Assembly (NCBI GenBank): GCA_023251255.1
Contig: JAHEZD010000003.1
Span: 41,545-88,123 of the forward strand
Direction: 5' to 3'
Length of the DNA: 46,579 nt
Source of the DNA: Chitinophagaceae bacterium
Lineage (GTDB): Bacteria > Bacteroidota > Bacteroidia > Chitinophagales > Chitinophagaceae
Each line of letters begins with the position of its first letter. Within the stretch, counting starts at the first letter, position 1. The position numbers and the translations under genes were made by a program. The notes beneath the pieces are model-generated. The model had not been told where the DNA came from, did no database searches, and worked only from the letters and a program-made list of their open reading frames with translations. Shown here one piece after another: positions 32,009 to 40,150 of the stretch.

Positions 32009-32473
32009 TTAATGGACTGAGGCTGTGCATGTACGCATTTTATCGAGCAGGGTATTCAGTACTATGGCTTCTTCCTCTGTAAGCGTGGCCAGAATATTGT
32101 CCATTTCATTGCGGCGTTCATCCAAACGTTTCAGGGCTTCCAGTCCTTTTTCAGTGATGCTGATATCAACCAATCGTTTATCAGTAGCCGAAACCTTTTT
32201 TTCAACCAATGCTTTTTTCAGCAGCCGTTCTGCAATGCGACTCGTATCGCTCATTTTATCGAGCATCCGTTCCCTTATCTGCAGGGTAGACAAAGGTTTA
32301 CTGCTTCCCCTTAGGATCCTTAGGATATTGAATTGCTGGAGGGTGATACCTTCGGAATCCAGGAACTGCTTTATTTTTTCCTGTAGCCAGTTGGCAGAAA
32401 AAATAAGGTTTACAGTGGCTTTCTGGAACTCGTTCCTGAATTGCCTTTGCTGGATGTCTTTTTCAATGCCCAT
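32009..32473 (-). CDS. MarR-family transcriptional regulator
   Basis: A 154-residue winged-helix regulator. The dimerisation helices (KATVNLIFSANWLQEKIKQF) lead into the HTH region LTLQQFNIL-like (ITLQQFNILRILRGSSKPLS, about 43-62). The recognition helix MSDTSRIAERLLKKALVEK follows, then the wing with the family signature DKRLVDISITEKGLEAL (about 98-114), containing the Asp-Arg pair that contacts DNA. MarR proteins usually repress a neighbouring gene and respond to small phenolic or oxidative signals. The neighbouring genes here (a small basic secreted protein, a T9SS protein) do not reveal the target. Confidence 0.9.
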   Translation of the reverse strand: MGIEKDIQQRQFRNEFQKATVNLIFSANWLQEKIKQFLDSEGITLQQFNILRILRGSSKPLSTLQIRERMLDKMSDTSRIAERLLKKALVEKKVSATDKRLVDISITEKGLEALKRLDERRNEMDNILATLTEEEAIVLNTLLDKMRTCTASVH

Positions 32474-32494
32474 TGGATAAAGGTACTATAAATG

Positions 32495-32529
32495 AAAAAT
32501 GGCTGCCCAAATTTTGGACAGCCATTTTT
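32495..32529 (-). terminator. Terminator hairpin after the 841-residue T9SS protein gene
   Basis: AAAAATGGCTGCCC (32495-32508) faces GGACAGCCATTTTT (32516-32529), complementary at all but one position, with CCAAATTTTGG extending the apex. Because both flanks are A/T runs it can act in either direction. It sits between the T9SS gene stop (32545) and the MarR start. Confidence 0.75.
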
Positions 32530-32544
32530 AGGATCAATGATTAT

Positions 32545-35070
32545 TTATCGAACTACTGTAATTGTTCTGGTTGATTGGAAAAGTTCTTCATTATCCTTAC
32601 CAAGAGCACTCATCCTGTACAAATAGTTGCCAGATGACAGACCATATTTGGTCAGGTCAACGGTGATGTTGTAAGCACCAACAGCTTGTTGCTGATTAAC
32701 CAATGTGGCAATCTTCCTTCCATCATTGGTCAATAATTCTATCATCACTTTAGCTTCTGTATTTATTTGGTAAGACAGTTGTGTGGAGCCCTTTACAGGG
32801 TTAGGATAATTCTGGTTCAGCACAAATGCGGTCTTACCGCTTAAATCGAGGGATACGATACTGCTGTAAGTATAGCTGCCATCCTTGTCCACCATTTTTA
32901 AACGGTAAAGCCATTTGCCAATGCTGAGGTTGGCGTCCATTATTTGGTAGCTACTCGATGACCCTTTCGCAGCAAGTGTTCCAATTTTTGTCCAAATGCT
33001 ATTATTGCCGCTCCTTTCTACTTCAAATTTATCTAAGCCATTTTCTGTTGAGGTCGACCAAGAAAGAGTGGCATTGTTATTCCTAAGTTGACCTTGGAAA
33101 GAAAGCAATTGTAATGGAAGCAACGGATTGCTTGCATCACCTGCAATGGCAAAATCAGAAAAGGCAGTAAGCCCGCTAGCTGTCAATATATTCCCAGACA
33201 AAGTTGTAGTCACTGCAGTCCAGGAATCATTTTGTGAAGCCCTTTTCACTATATACAATTTTGTTTTTACCGGAGCATTTGGCAAGGTTGATATATCAAT
33301 TGATATACTATAGGTAGCCAATGAATCATATGTGACCGTATACCAGAAACCATTTGAAACCAGAGTTGGGGTAAAGGTGCTGCCATCTTGCGTTGTGGCC
33401 GTGGTGTTAGCTGCAATCACAGGACTTGCACTTGATATGGGTGCCCCGTTGAACTTAGCAACTTTTAGCTTTCCGTTCGGGATAATGGTTGTGAAATTCA
33501 AGGTGACCCCTGCAATTGCAGCTTGAGCACCTGTAGCTGTTACTGCTTGAGAAGTATAGCTCGCTGCATTGCTTAATAACACATTGTCAATCACTAATTG
33601 GTTTCCAAATCCAGAAATTGCAATAAAACCAATCTTCACATTTGATTGCCCAGCATAAGCGGTAAGGTCAACCATTTCATGCCTCCAATCACCTTTAGCT
33701 TGTGGATTGTATTGGGTATTACTTGCTGCAATCGTGTTTAAAGATGGGCTCCCTTCAGCCGATTTTGTGTAAATGGGAGCTCCCCAAGTAGTACCTCCAT
33801 CAGTCGAGACGATAATGCTCAAAGAATCGTGTTCAGGAGCGGCGGCTGTATACGCCTGATGGGTAAAATTAAACGATAGAATAGGTTTGGTAAGACCTGT
33901 GAAATTAAAAGCAGGAGATCGTAAGGTGTCGTCTGCAACAGAAGTATTACTATTGAAAAAGTTAGCAGATACAGCCTTGCCACCAATGCCATTCGCTTGT
34001 GTGCTTACAGTAACAAACCCCCAAATTGTAGCATTGGCGCTCCATCCATAGCCGTACGTGAAATTCTCCATGAATGGAAAAGTGTTTATGGGCCCTGCAA
34101 ATATGGTGAATGTCAACGTGTCGTTTGGAATATTCTGATCAGTACCCAATGCTGTATATGCTTTTATAGTATGGTAGCCGCTTGTAGGGGTATAGTTAGG
34201 TAATGTAACATTTGTGGTAGCATTTTGTGCCAAGGGAAGGCTACCTGTGCTTACTGGACCTACTGGTGTGCCTCCATCAACTCGATAATATACAGGCACA
34301 CTTGTTTGATTGGCAGACCCACTATTTTTAACCGTTACCGTAATTGGAATGGCTACACCTGCTGTTACCGATGTGGTACTTGGTGCAACAAGAGTGGTTG
34401 TGGCCATATCATTGGTATAAACAAAAGCCGTATAATTCAACTTCATGTTTGGATGCCTTTGATTGGAGCCAGTAGTGGTAGCAGTTGGGGAACCTGTTCC
34501 ACCTACATATTTTCCTTGATTTACTGTATATGCAGGAACGCCTGCATCACTGTCATAGGTCCACAAAATACTTGCTGTCGGAGCTGCCGTTTGGGTATAT
34601 TCAACTAAAACTTCCAGATTATTTCCAGCGTAGGTAAATGCTGAACTAAATGGGAATTGTTTATAGCCGGTGGTTGTTCCAATAATGGTTGCTGGATCCC
34701 CATCATATACTAATGTATTAGTGGCGGCTTCTGCAACCCAATCAAGGTTCGCGGCTCCAAAATCAGCGACCGTGGTGTTTTTTATATATATTTTAAAGTT
34801 AGCTCCTGCGGGCATGGTTGTTATGCCTGTAGAATAAAATTCTATGGAACTTATAGTTGAATTTGCAGGAATTGTATTAACTAGACTGGCAGGATAGATA
34901 TAAGCATTTCTTCCCCAAGACCCAGTAGTAGTAATGGTGCGCAATGGACCATAAAGATTTGATGTATTTGTAAAGGCTCCCACACCAACCGTAAGTGTTT
35001 GTGTATGTGCTTTTTCCACAATTGATGAACCAACAAAACCCAAAATGCAAATAAGTAGCTTTTTAATCAT
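32545..35070 (-). CDS. T9SS type A sorting domain protein with CARDB-like and choice-of-anchor/MAM-like domains
   Basis: An 841-residue secreted modular protein. After a signal peptide (to about 24) there is a first jelly-roll-like region (SSIEFYSTGITTMPAGANFKIYI). A CARDB-like Ig domain follows at about 225-320 (TVTVKNSGSANQTSVPVYYRVDGG). A choice-of-anchor or MAM-like beta-sandwich lies at about 335-505 (FPFMENFTYGYGWSAN, DSLSIIVSTDGGTTWG, NVKIGFIAISGFGNQLVIDNV). The FEVERS/YRLKMVDKDGS module comes at about 670-750 and the T9SS sorting domain at the C-terminus (LNQNYPNPVKGSTQLSY, LSSGNYLYRMSA). The middle domains often bind carbohydrate or accompany proteases, but no catalytic module is present, so an adhesin or surface-layer role is likely. 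It is a single transcription unit with its own terminator. Confidence 0.87.
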   Translation of the reverse strand: MIKKLLICILGFVGSSIVEKAHTQTLTVGVGAFTNTSNLYGPLRTITTTGSWGRNAYIYPASLVNTIPANSTISSIEFYSTGITTMPAGANFKIYIKNTTVADFGAANLDWVAEAATNTLVYDGDPATIIGTTTGYKQFPFSSAFTYAGNNLEVLVEYTQTAAPTASILWTYDSDAGVPAYTVNQGKYVGGTGSPTATTTGSNQRHPNMKLNYTAFVYTNDMATTTLVAPSTTSVTAGVAIPITVTVKNSGSANQTSVPVYYRVDGGTPVGPVSTGSLPLAQNATTNVTLPNYTPTSGYHTIKAYTALGTDQNIPNDTLTFTIFAGPINTFPFMENFTYGYGWSANATIWGFVTVSTQANGIGGKAVSANFFNSNTSVADDTLRSPAFNFTGLTKPILSFNFTHQAYTAAAPEHDSLSIIVSTDGGTTWGAPIYTKSAEGSPSLNTIAASNTQYNPQAKGDWRHEMVDLTAYAGQSNVKIGFIAISGFGNQLVIDNVLLSNAASYTSQAVTATGAQAAIAGVTLNFTTIIPNGKLKVAKFNGAPISSASPVIAANTTATTQDGSTFTPTLVSNGFWYTVTYDSLATYSISIDISTLPNAPVKTKLYIVKRASQNDSWTAVTTTLSGNILTASGLTAFSDFAIAGDASNPLLPLQLLSFQGQLRNNNATLSWSTSTENGLDKFEVERSGNNSIWTKIGTLAAKGSSSSYQIMDANLSIGKWLYRLKMVDKDGSYTYSSIVSLDLSGKTAFVLNQNYPNPVKGSTQLSYQINTEAKVMIELLTNDGRKIATLVNQQQAVGAYNITVDLTKYGLSSGNYLYRMSALGKDNEELFQSTRTITVVR

Positions 35071-35335
35071 AGCAGGTATTTTTATTTTAATAAGAGAAGT
35101 ATATTAAGGCGTAAAATACTATTTCTTGAACCAATGCCCTAATTTGGGATGGAAAGAACCTGATTCATTGATGAAAGGAAGCCTTGTTCGAAATTATTCA
35201 CACATCGCAATTGAAAAGGCGAAAATATTAATGATAATTGTATTCTTGCCTTCAAATCTGATAATGTACAAACAAGCAGACAACTTTATTTGAGAATAAT
35301 AACGAAACTGTTAGCGATTTCTCGATCAGAGGGGG

Positions 35336-36367
35336 TCAATCCTCCCACACCGTCAGCCCCTCGCTGCAATTGGCACAGATATCGATATTCTTGCGGCTTG
35401 TCATCAGTTCGCTCCGGAACTGCTTGTAATTGTCGTTGTTCCAGGTTTCCTTGAAGCTCTGTGTTTTCAGGTTGCCCAATTGATGGGTGGCATCCTTATC
35501 AAAGCAACAAGGCACTACCAAGCCGTCCCAAGTAATAACATTGGCATGCCATAATTTCCAGCAGTGGTTGCCAAGACCACTTTTTATTTTCAGATTGCCC
35601 TGCTTGTCCCGTTTGTAACGACTGTATTTTTCGTTGTTTGGTATCAACTGGTTGGGGTCATTTTCATAATCATATACCTGTGCCGTTTTGAAACGGACCT
35701 GGTCCACACCAATTTCCTTTCCCAGTTTCTTTATTTCTTCAATTTGATGCTCATTGGGCTTCACCACCAAAAATTGGAAGAAGATAAAAGGGGTCCTGCT
35801 TTTCAGTTCCTTCTTCCATTTCACAATATTCCTGGCCCCTTCCAGCACCTTGTCCAACTTGCCACCAACCCGATAGGACTGGTAAACATCCTGTGTGGTA
35901 CCGTCAATGGAAATAATTAGCCTGTCCAATCCGCTTTCTATTGTAGCTTTTGCTTTTGCGTCGGTTAGGTAATGGGCATTGGTACTGGTGGCTGTGTAAA
36001 TACCTTTATCATGTGCATACTTTACCATGTTCAGGAAATCCGGGTTCAAATAGGGCTCGCCCTGAAAATAGAAAACCAGATACAGTAGGTCTTTGTGTAT
36101 ATCGTCTATTGTCTGCTGAAAAAAAGACTTTTCCAACATGCCTGTAGGCCTGGTAAATTCCCGGAGACCACTTGGGCACTCGGGGCATCGGAGGTTGCAA
36201 CTGGTAGTCGGCTCAAACGAAATGGAAATGGGGTAGCCCCATTGAATAGGCTTTTTGCTCAACTTGCTCAACTGGTAGCTTGCCCAAACCTTGTACGCAT
36301 TCCACGAACGACGAATGGTAAGTTTGGAAAGGAAATTGATGGTATCGGTTAAGTTGAAATAAGCCAT
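35336..36367 (-). CDS. Radical SAM/SPASM domain protein
   Basis: A 343-residue cytoplasmic enzyme. The radical-SAM [4Fe-4S] motif CNLRCPEC gives C57, C61 and C64. The barrel shows FYFQGEPYLNPD (about 99-110) and RLIISIDGTTQDVYQSYR. The C-terminal SPASM region carries further cysteines (HCWKLW, VVPCCFDKD, ICANCSEG), which could hold auxiliary clusters. Family members activate peptides, enzymes or carbohydrate substrates. There is no short precursor-peptide gene, transporter or sulfatase next to it, so the substrate is unknown. The 265-bp gap downstream (35071-35335) contained no recognisable small ORF. It is divergent from the M1 peptidase gene. Confidence 0.9.
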   Translation of the reverse strand: MAYFNLTDTINFLSKLTIRRSWNAYKVWASYQLSKLSKKPIQWGYPISISFEPTTSCNLRCPECPSGLREFTRPTGMLEKSFFQQTIDDIHKDLLYLVFYFQGEPYLNPDFLNMVKYAHDKGIYTATSTNAHYLTDAKAKATIESGLDRLIISIDGTTQDVYQSYRVGGKLDKVLEGARNIVKWKKELKSRTPFIFFQFLVVKPNEHQIEEIKKLGKEIGVDQVRFKTAQVYDYENDPNQLIPNNEKYSRYKRDKQGNLKIKSGLGNHCWKLWHANVITWDGLVVPCCFDKDATHQLGNLKTQSFKETWNNDNYKQFRSELMTSRKNIDICANCSEGLTVWED

Positions 36368-36483
36368 AGATGAACCGTAAAAATAAGCTTTGCATTTTTA
36401 AGGGGCTGTTTTTAAGGACTTATGTTTCGTTTATCGAAAAGCAAACAGGATGCTTGTATAAAACGTATATCCTGTAACTTCCC

Positions 36484-38424
36484 ATGATGAAATGGTCGCT
36501 AAGCTGTTTATTGATATTTTGCATTGCCGCCAAGGCACAGGAAAAACTGTGCAAAGACTTTACCGATATCCCGGCAATGGAACGGGCCGCTTTTGCCGCA
36601 AGGACAACCAATGCTTTCCGTTCTTCCGCTTCGGCTAACTTTAAAGTCAATTTCTATCGTTGCAGCTGGAAAGCAGATCCGGCCATAAGGTATATTGATG
36701 GGAGGGTGGCAGCTTATTTTACAGTCACCGCTTCTACCAATACCATTGTTTTTGACCTCACGAATGTGCTTACGGTTGATAGCATCTTTTTCCGCAACCA
36801 AAAAATCAGTTTTACGCAAAACGCCAACTCCACCTTATCCATGCAGTTCCCTGTAACATTGAATTCCTTGCAAAAAGACTCTGTTGTTACCTACTACCAT
36901 GGGGTACCCGATAATACTGGATTCGGTTCGTTCATACAATCGTCCCATGCAGGCGTTCCCGTTATCTGGACATTGAGCGAACCTTATGGAGCCAAGGATT
37001 GGTGGCCCTGTAGGAATGGAATGGATGATAAGGCAGATAGTATAGATGTAACCATTATACACCCATCGCAGTATAAAGCTACTTCCAATGGGCTGCTGCA
37101 GAATGAAATTACGGTCGGTAGCTTAACCACAACCTCTTTCAAGCACCGTTATCCCATTGCCAGTTACTTGATTGCCTTTTCTGTCACCAATTTTGTTGTT
37201 TTCAACAATAGCGTCCAGTTGGGCAACGTGAACCTACCCATGATAACCTATGTTTACCCAGAAAGTTTCAACGACTTCCAGCCTTACACGTACAAAGTGC
37301 TGGATGCTATGCAATTGTTCCATAATACGTTTGCACCTTATCCTTTCATCAAGGAGAAATATGGGCACACCCAGTTTGGCTGGGGTGGTGGTATGGAACA
37401 TCAAACCAATACATTCTTGGTAAATTCCGACAATGGGTTGATGGCACACGAACTTGGTCACCAGTGGTTTGGCGACAAAATCACCTGCGGCTCTTGGCAG
37501 GACATATGGCTGAATGAAGGTTTTGCCACTTTTTGTGCCAATTACTATTTCGAAAAGTTTGATACTACCGCCTATAGGCTCACAATGATCAACCATTTGG
37601 CAAGCATTGTATCGCAACCAGCCGGCGCTGTCTTTGTAACGGATACCAGTACCGTAAACAGGATTTTTGACTCAAGACTGAGTTATTATAAAGGAGCATT
37701 TGTATTGCGTATGCTACGTTTCACTTTGGGCGACAGCCTTTTCTTTAGGGGCCTGAGGCAATACCAAAGTGATACAGCCTTGCAGTACCGTTTTGCAAGA
37801 ACAGCAGATTTCAAGCGTAACATGGAACTGGTAGGCAATAAGAGCCTGGACTATTTTTTCAATCAATGGATTTATGGGGAAGGTTATCCCTCCTTTACTG
37901 TTCAATGGGGCCAGAACAGGAACAATTGGGCAAAAATCAAAGTAAGCGAAATAACATCCCATTCATCAGTGCCTTTTTATAAAACACCCTTGGCATTGAC
38001 TTTTAAAAATGCTACACAACAAAAAACGGTTACGGTACAATGTAATGCCAACAATGACGAAACCTGGGCAGACATTGGCTTTGTGGCAGATACGGTTTTG
38101 GTGGATAAGGACCGGCAGATTATCAGCAAGAACAATCAAACAATAAAACTACCATCACCATCTTTATTGCAGAACGATATCAAGATTTACCCCAACCCGG
38201 TAAGCAGCAATCAATTGCATATCTCGTTAAGGAACCCTTCCGAAAAGCAGTTGATGGTGCAATTGTTCAATGCTGCCGGCCAATTAATGTGGAGGAAGCT
38301 ATTTGATACCCTTGGACAGGATGAACTGCTGGATGTTCCCTTTGCCGGATATTCCAAAGGAGTCTATCTACTGAAACTGAATGCTGGTTCGTCCATTAAT
38401 ATTACCCAAAAAGTATTCAGATAA
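36484..38424 (+). CDS. M1-family (gluzincin) aminopeptidase with T9SS sorting domain
   Basis: A 646-residue exported metallopeptidase. The signal peptide ends IAAKAQ, followed by an M1 N-terminal beta-saddle (about 50-250). The substrate-binding loop is GGGMEHQT (301-308), where the usual GxMEN has His in place of Asn. The zinc site is HELGH (322-326) plus E345 in WLNEG, an exact HExxHx18E. The helical M1 C-terminal domain is shortened and replaced by a T9SS sorting domain (IYPNPVSSNQLHISLR, YSKGVYLLKLNAG). It should trim N-terminal residues from peptides at or beyond the cell surface. The same-strand GH25 lysozyme gene starts 61 bp downstream, so co-transcription is possible. MMK offers two adjacent ATG starts. 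Confidence 0.92.
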   Translation: MMKWSLSCLLIFCIAAKAQEKLCKDFTDIPAMERAAFAARTTNAFRSSASANFKVNFYRCSWKADPAIRYIDGRVAAYFTVTASTNTIVFDLTNVLTVDSIFFRNQKISFTQNANSTLSMQFPVTLNSLQKDSVVTYYHGVPDNTGFGSFIQSSHAGVPVIWTLSEPYGAKDWWPCRNGMDDKADSIDVTIIHPSQYKATSNGLLQNEITVGSLTTTSFKHRYPIASYLIAFSVTNFVVFNNSVQLGNVNLPMITYVYPESFNDFQPYTYKVLDAMQLFHNTFAPYPFIKEKYGHTQFGWGGGMEHQTNTFLVNSDNGLMAHELGHQWFGDKITCGSWQDIWLNEGFATFCANYYFEKFDTTAYRLTMINHLASIVSQPAGAVFVTDTSTVNRIFDSRLSYYKGAFVLRMLRFTLGDSLFFRGLRQYQSDTALQYRFARTADFKRNMELVGNKSLDYFFNQWIYGEGYPSFTVQWGQNRNNWAKIKVSEITSHSSVPFYKTPLALTFKNATQQKTVTVQCNANNDETWADIGFVADTVLVDKDRQIISKNNQTIKLPSPSLLQNDIKIYPNPVSSNQLHISLRNPSEKQLMVQLFNAAGQLMWRKLFDTLGQDELLDVPFAGYSKGVYLLKLNAGSSINITQKVFR

Positions 38425-38485
38425 TATTTTCCTCCTTGCTTCACAGGAGAATCAACCATTTTTGTGGCAAAGCCCCTTACCCTTC

Positions 38486-39265
38486 ATGACAAAAAATAGA
38501 AACAGGACCTTTTGGTGGATAGTGATACTGACTTTTATTGTCGCCATGCCAACGGCTGCCTTTTTTGTTAAAGCATTCATTGATAAAATAAGGGCCGATA
38601 AGGCCAAAGCAATGCGCTATACTGCTTTTGGTATTGATATGCCAACCAGTTATAGCATACATGGCATAGATGTGAGCAGCTATCAAGGAACGATTGATTG
38701 GGCTTCTGTAAAGGGAATGGAAATAAAGAACATAAAGATTGGCTTTGCTTTCATCAAAGCAACCGAAGGTTTAGACGATACCGATAGGTTCTTTAACCGG
38801 AACTGGTTCGGGGCAAAAAAGGACAGCGTTGTACGGGGGGCCTATCTTTTCTTCCTTGCCACCAAAAGTGGCGAAAAGCAAGCAAGGAACTTTATAAAAA
38901 CCTTGCGAAAATTGGACGCGGGAGACCTTCCCCCGGTTCTGGATGTGGAACAACTTTATGGGGTACCCCCAGAAAAAATGCGTTCCCGGATAAAAGAATG
39001 CCTGAAAGCCTTGGAAGCATATTATAAGGTGAAGCCAATTATTTACTCCTATGCCAATTTTTACGAAAACTATTTAGGAAAGGAATTTGATGATTACCCA
39101 TTATGGATTGCCCACTATTTTGAAAAGGAAAAGCCAAGGATTACAAGGAACTGGACTTTCTGGCAACACAGTGAACAGGGGAAAGTGAACGGAATAGCTG
39201 GAAATGTTGATTTCAATGTTTTCAAAGGTGACAGTACGGATTTCAGGAATATGCTCGTTCAATGA
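38486..39265 (+). CDS. GH25 lysozyme-like muramidase, membrane-anchored
   Basis: Start placed at ATG 38486 (MTKNRNRTFWWIVIL). The frame can be extended 35 codons into the M1 gene, but that leader is not signal-like. The 259-residue protein has a single N-terminal membrane helix (about 10-30) and a GH25 barrel. Signatures are GIDVSSYQGTIDW (D62), FAFIKATEG, PVLDVEQ (D153, E155), IIYSYANFY and DYPLWIAHY, and the end NVDFNVFKG matches the family. GH25 enzymes hydrolyse the MurNAc-GlcNAc bond of peptidoglycan. An uncleaved N-anchor would place it in the periplasm for wall remodelling rather than attack on other cells. It follows the M1 peptidase gene on the same strand. Confidence 0.9.
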   Translation: MTKNRNRTFWWIVILTFIVAMPTAAFFVKAFIDKIRADKAKAMRYTAFGIDMPTSYSIHGIDVSSYQGTIDWASVKGMEIKNIKIGFAFIKATEGLDDTDRFFNRNWFGAKKDSVVRGAYLFFLATKSGEKQARNFIKTLRKLDAGDLPPVLDVEQLYGVPPEKMRSRIKECLKALEAYYKVKPIIYSYANFYENYLGKEFDDYPLWIAHYFEKEKPRITRNWTFWQHSEQGKVNGIAGNVDFNVFKGDSTDFRNMLVQ

Positions 39266-39353
39266 AGGTTGCTCAAGAAAAGCTGTGGTCTATTGTCCCC
39301 CAACAAGTCTGGTTTGTCATGTATTTGTCTATTAACATTTTATTGTTAAACCC

Positions 39354-39388
39354 TTGACACTTCTTTTGCTCTTTAACTATGATTTTTG
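39354..39388 (+). promoter_or_regulatory. Candidate promoter for a putative small RNA
   Basis: TTGACA (39354-39359) is followed after 18 bases by TATGAT (39378-39383), which runs on as TTTTG to 39388. It thus fits a housekeeping -35/-10 pair. It also roughly fits the Bacteroidota TTG ... TA..TTTG pattern, with extra bases between TA and TTTG. No coding gene begins downstream before the terminator at 39551, so the likely product is non-coding. Confidence 0.4.
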
Positions 39389-39389
39389 T

Positions 39390-39583
39390 GTTGTGAATGT
39401 GAGGATGATTAAATCGGAATAAAAGCTCTTTAAGAATTTCTTAGCATTTCATTTATGTAAAACATATACTACTGGCATCTTAATTGCGTTAGTATATAGA
39501 ACGAACAAGATAATTTAAACTTTTTCTCATAAGCAGTTAGTTTTGGTTGCGGCCCCAGTTTCCACTGGGGCCAATCTTTTTTT
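39390..39583 (+). ncRNA. Putative ~195-nt structured small RNA
   Basis: The 324-bp gap between the GH25 and VanZ-like genes has no convincing ORF. It does contain, in order, a promoter-like site (39354-39388), a hairpin ATATACTA (39464-39471) with TAGTATAT (39490-39497), and a strong T-tailed terminator (39551-39583). A transcript from about 39390 to 39583 would be about 195 nt, the size of regulatory RNAs such as 6S RNA. I cannot match it to a named RNA family, and the 5' end is a guess. The terminator could instead simply end the M1/GH25 transcript, 285 bp after its last stop codon. Confidence 0.35.
39551..39583 (+). terminator. Strong intrinsic terminator
   Basis: GGCCCCAGT (39551-39559) pairs perfectly with ACTGGGGCC (39564-39572) around TTCC, followed by AATC and seven T's (39577-39583). 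The T-run is only on the plus strand, so it serves the putative RNA and/or the M1/GH25 transcript, not the minus-strand VanZ-like gene that ends at 39590. Confidence 0.85.
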
Positions 39584-39589
39584 ATGGAC

Positions 39590-39964
39590 CTACGATCTTC
39601 TTCTGCACCATAAAAACGCAGCAACACTCCCCACTGAATCTGCTGCAATATCCCAGGCATCAAAAGACCTATTGGGTATGAAATCCCGTTGTACAAACTC
39701 TATTATAGTACCATAAGCTATTGCAAATAAGGTAATTAGCAGAAAATAGGGTAATTGAACGTTCTTGTCTATACCACTTTTCTTAAATGGGTACATCAAT
39801 AGGAAGCAGAGCACAAAAAACAGGGTAATATGAACCCATTTGTCCACCTGCAGTGTATCAAACCAATCAACGTGTGGAATATTGGAGCCGGGCATGGTCA
39901 ATAACCACAAACTAATGGAAAACCAGATAATTGCAGGGACGAAGCGTAGGGGATGAATTTTCAA
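39590..39964 (-). CDS. VanZ-family small membrane protein, TTG start
   Basis: About 124 residues with four predicted membrane helices (FVPAIIWFSISLWLLTM, VHITLFFVLCFLLMY, YFLLITLFAIAYGTIIE, and a C-terminal helix). It has VanZ-like features: the acidic/aromatic VDKWVH between helices 1 and 2, the IIEFVQ..FIPNRSFDAWDIAAD segment and a basic end RRRS. The frame is open up to 40000, but TTG at 39964 gives MKIHPLRFVPAIIW, the usual family beginning, and leaves a hairpin at 39991-40013 outside the gene. No in-frame ATG is usable. Function in Bacteroidota is unknown; VanZ itself gives low teicoplanin resistance. In related genomes VanZ genes often follow gcvH; here a sigma/anti-sigma pair separates them. 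Confidence 0.75.
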   Translation of the reverse strand: MKIHPLRFVPAIIWFSISLWLLTMPGSNIPHVDWFDTLQVDKWVHITLFFVLCFLLMYPFKKSGIDKNVQLPYFLLITLFAIAYGTIIEFVQRDFIPNRSFDAWDIAADSVGSVAAFLWCRRRS

Positions 39965-39990
39965 ATGTGGAGATTTTGCAACAAAAATAA

Positions 39991-40013
39991 GGGGAGCCAA
40001 AGAATAGCTCCCC
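39991..40013 (-). terminator. Terminator or attenuator hairpin directly upstream of the VanZ-like gene
   Basis: GGGGAGC (39991-39997) and GCTCCCC (40007-40013) form a 7-bp GC-rich stem. On the minus strand it is followed by TTATTTTTG, a T-rich tail. Because another terminator (40106-40130) already ends the upstream operon, this one either backs it up, ends a short RNA from 40014-40105, or attenuates transcription into the VanZ-like gene, whose start lies only about 25 bases further on. Confidence 0.55.
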
Positions 40014-40105
40014 TACCATCTGAAAAACCCCGCTATTGATTAGCTAGTTGATACTAAGTTTCATTACTTACGTTTTTTTATGAAAGTCGGTTTGCAGTAA
40101 AAAAT

Positions 40106-40130
40106 AAAGCTCCAATAATATTGGAGCTTT
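40106..40130 (-). terminator. Terminator of the sigma/anti-sigma operon
   Basis: AAAGCTCCAA (40106-40115) and TTGGAGCTTT (40121-40130) form a perfect 10-bp stem with a five-base loop whose outer bases also pair. On the minus strand it is followed by ATTTTTTAC. It lies 20 bp after the anti-sigma stop codon. Confidence 0.8.
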
Positions 40131-40150
40131 TGAACTTTTAAACTATTGGA

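Noticed and set aside
32025-32480. 151-residue plus-strand open frame opposite the MarR gene
   Set aside because: Ser/Arg-rich shadow with no family features; MarR motifs on the minus strand are clear.
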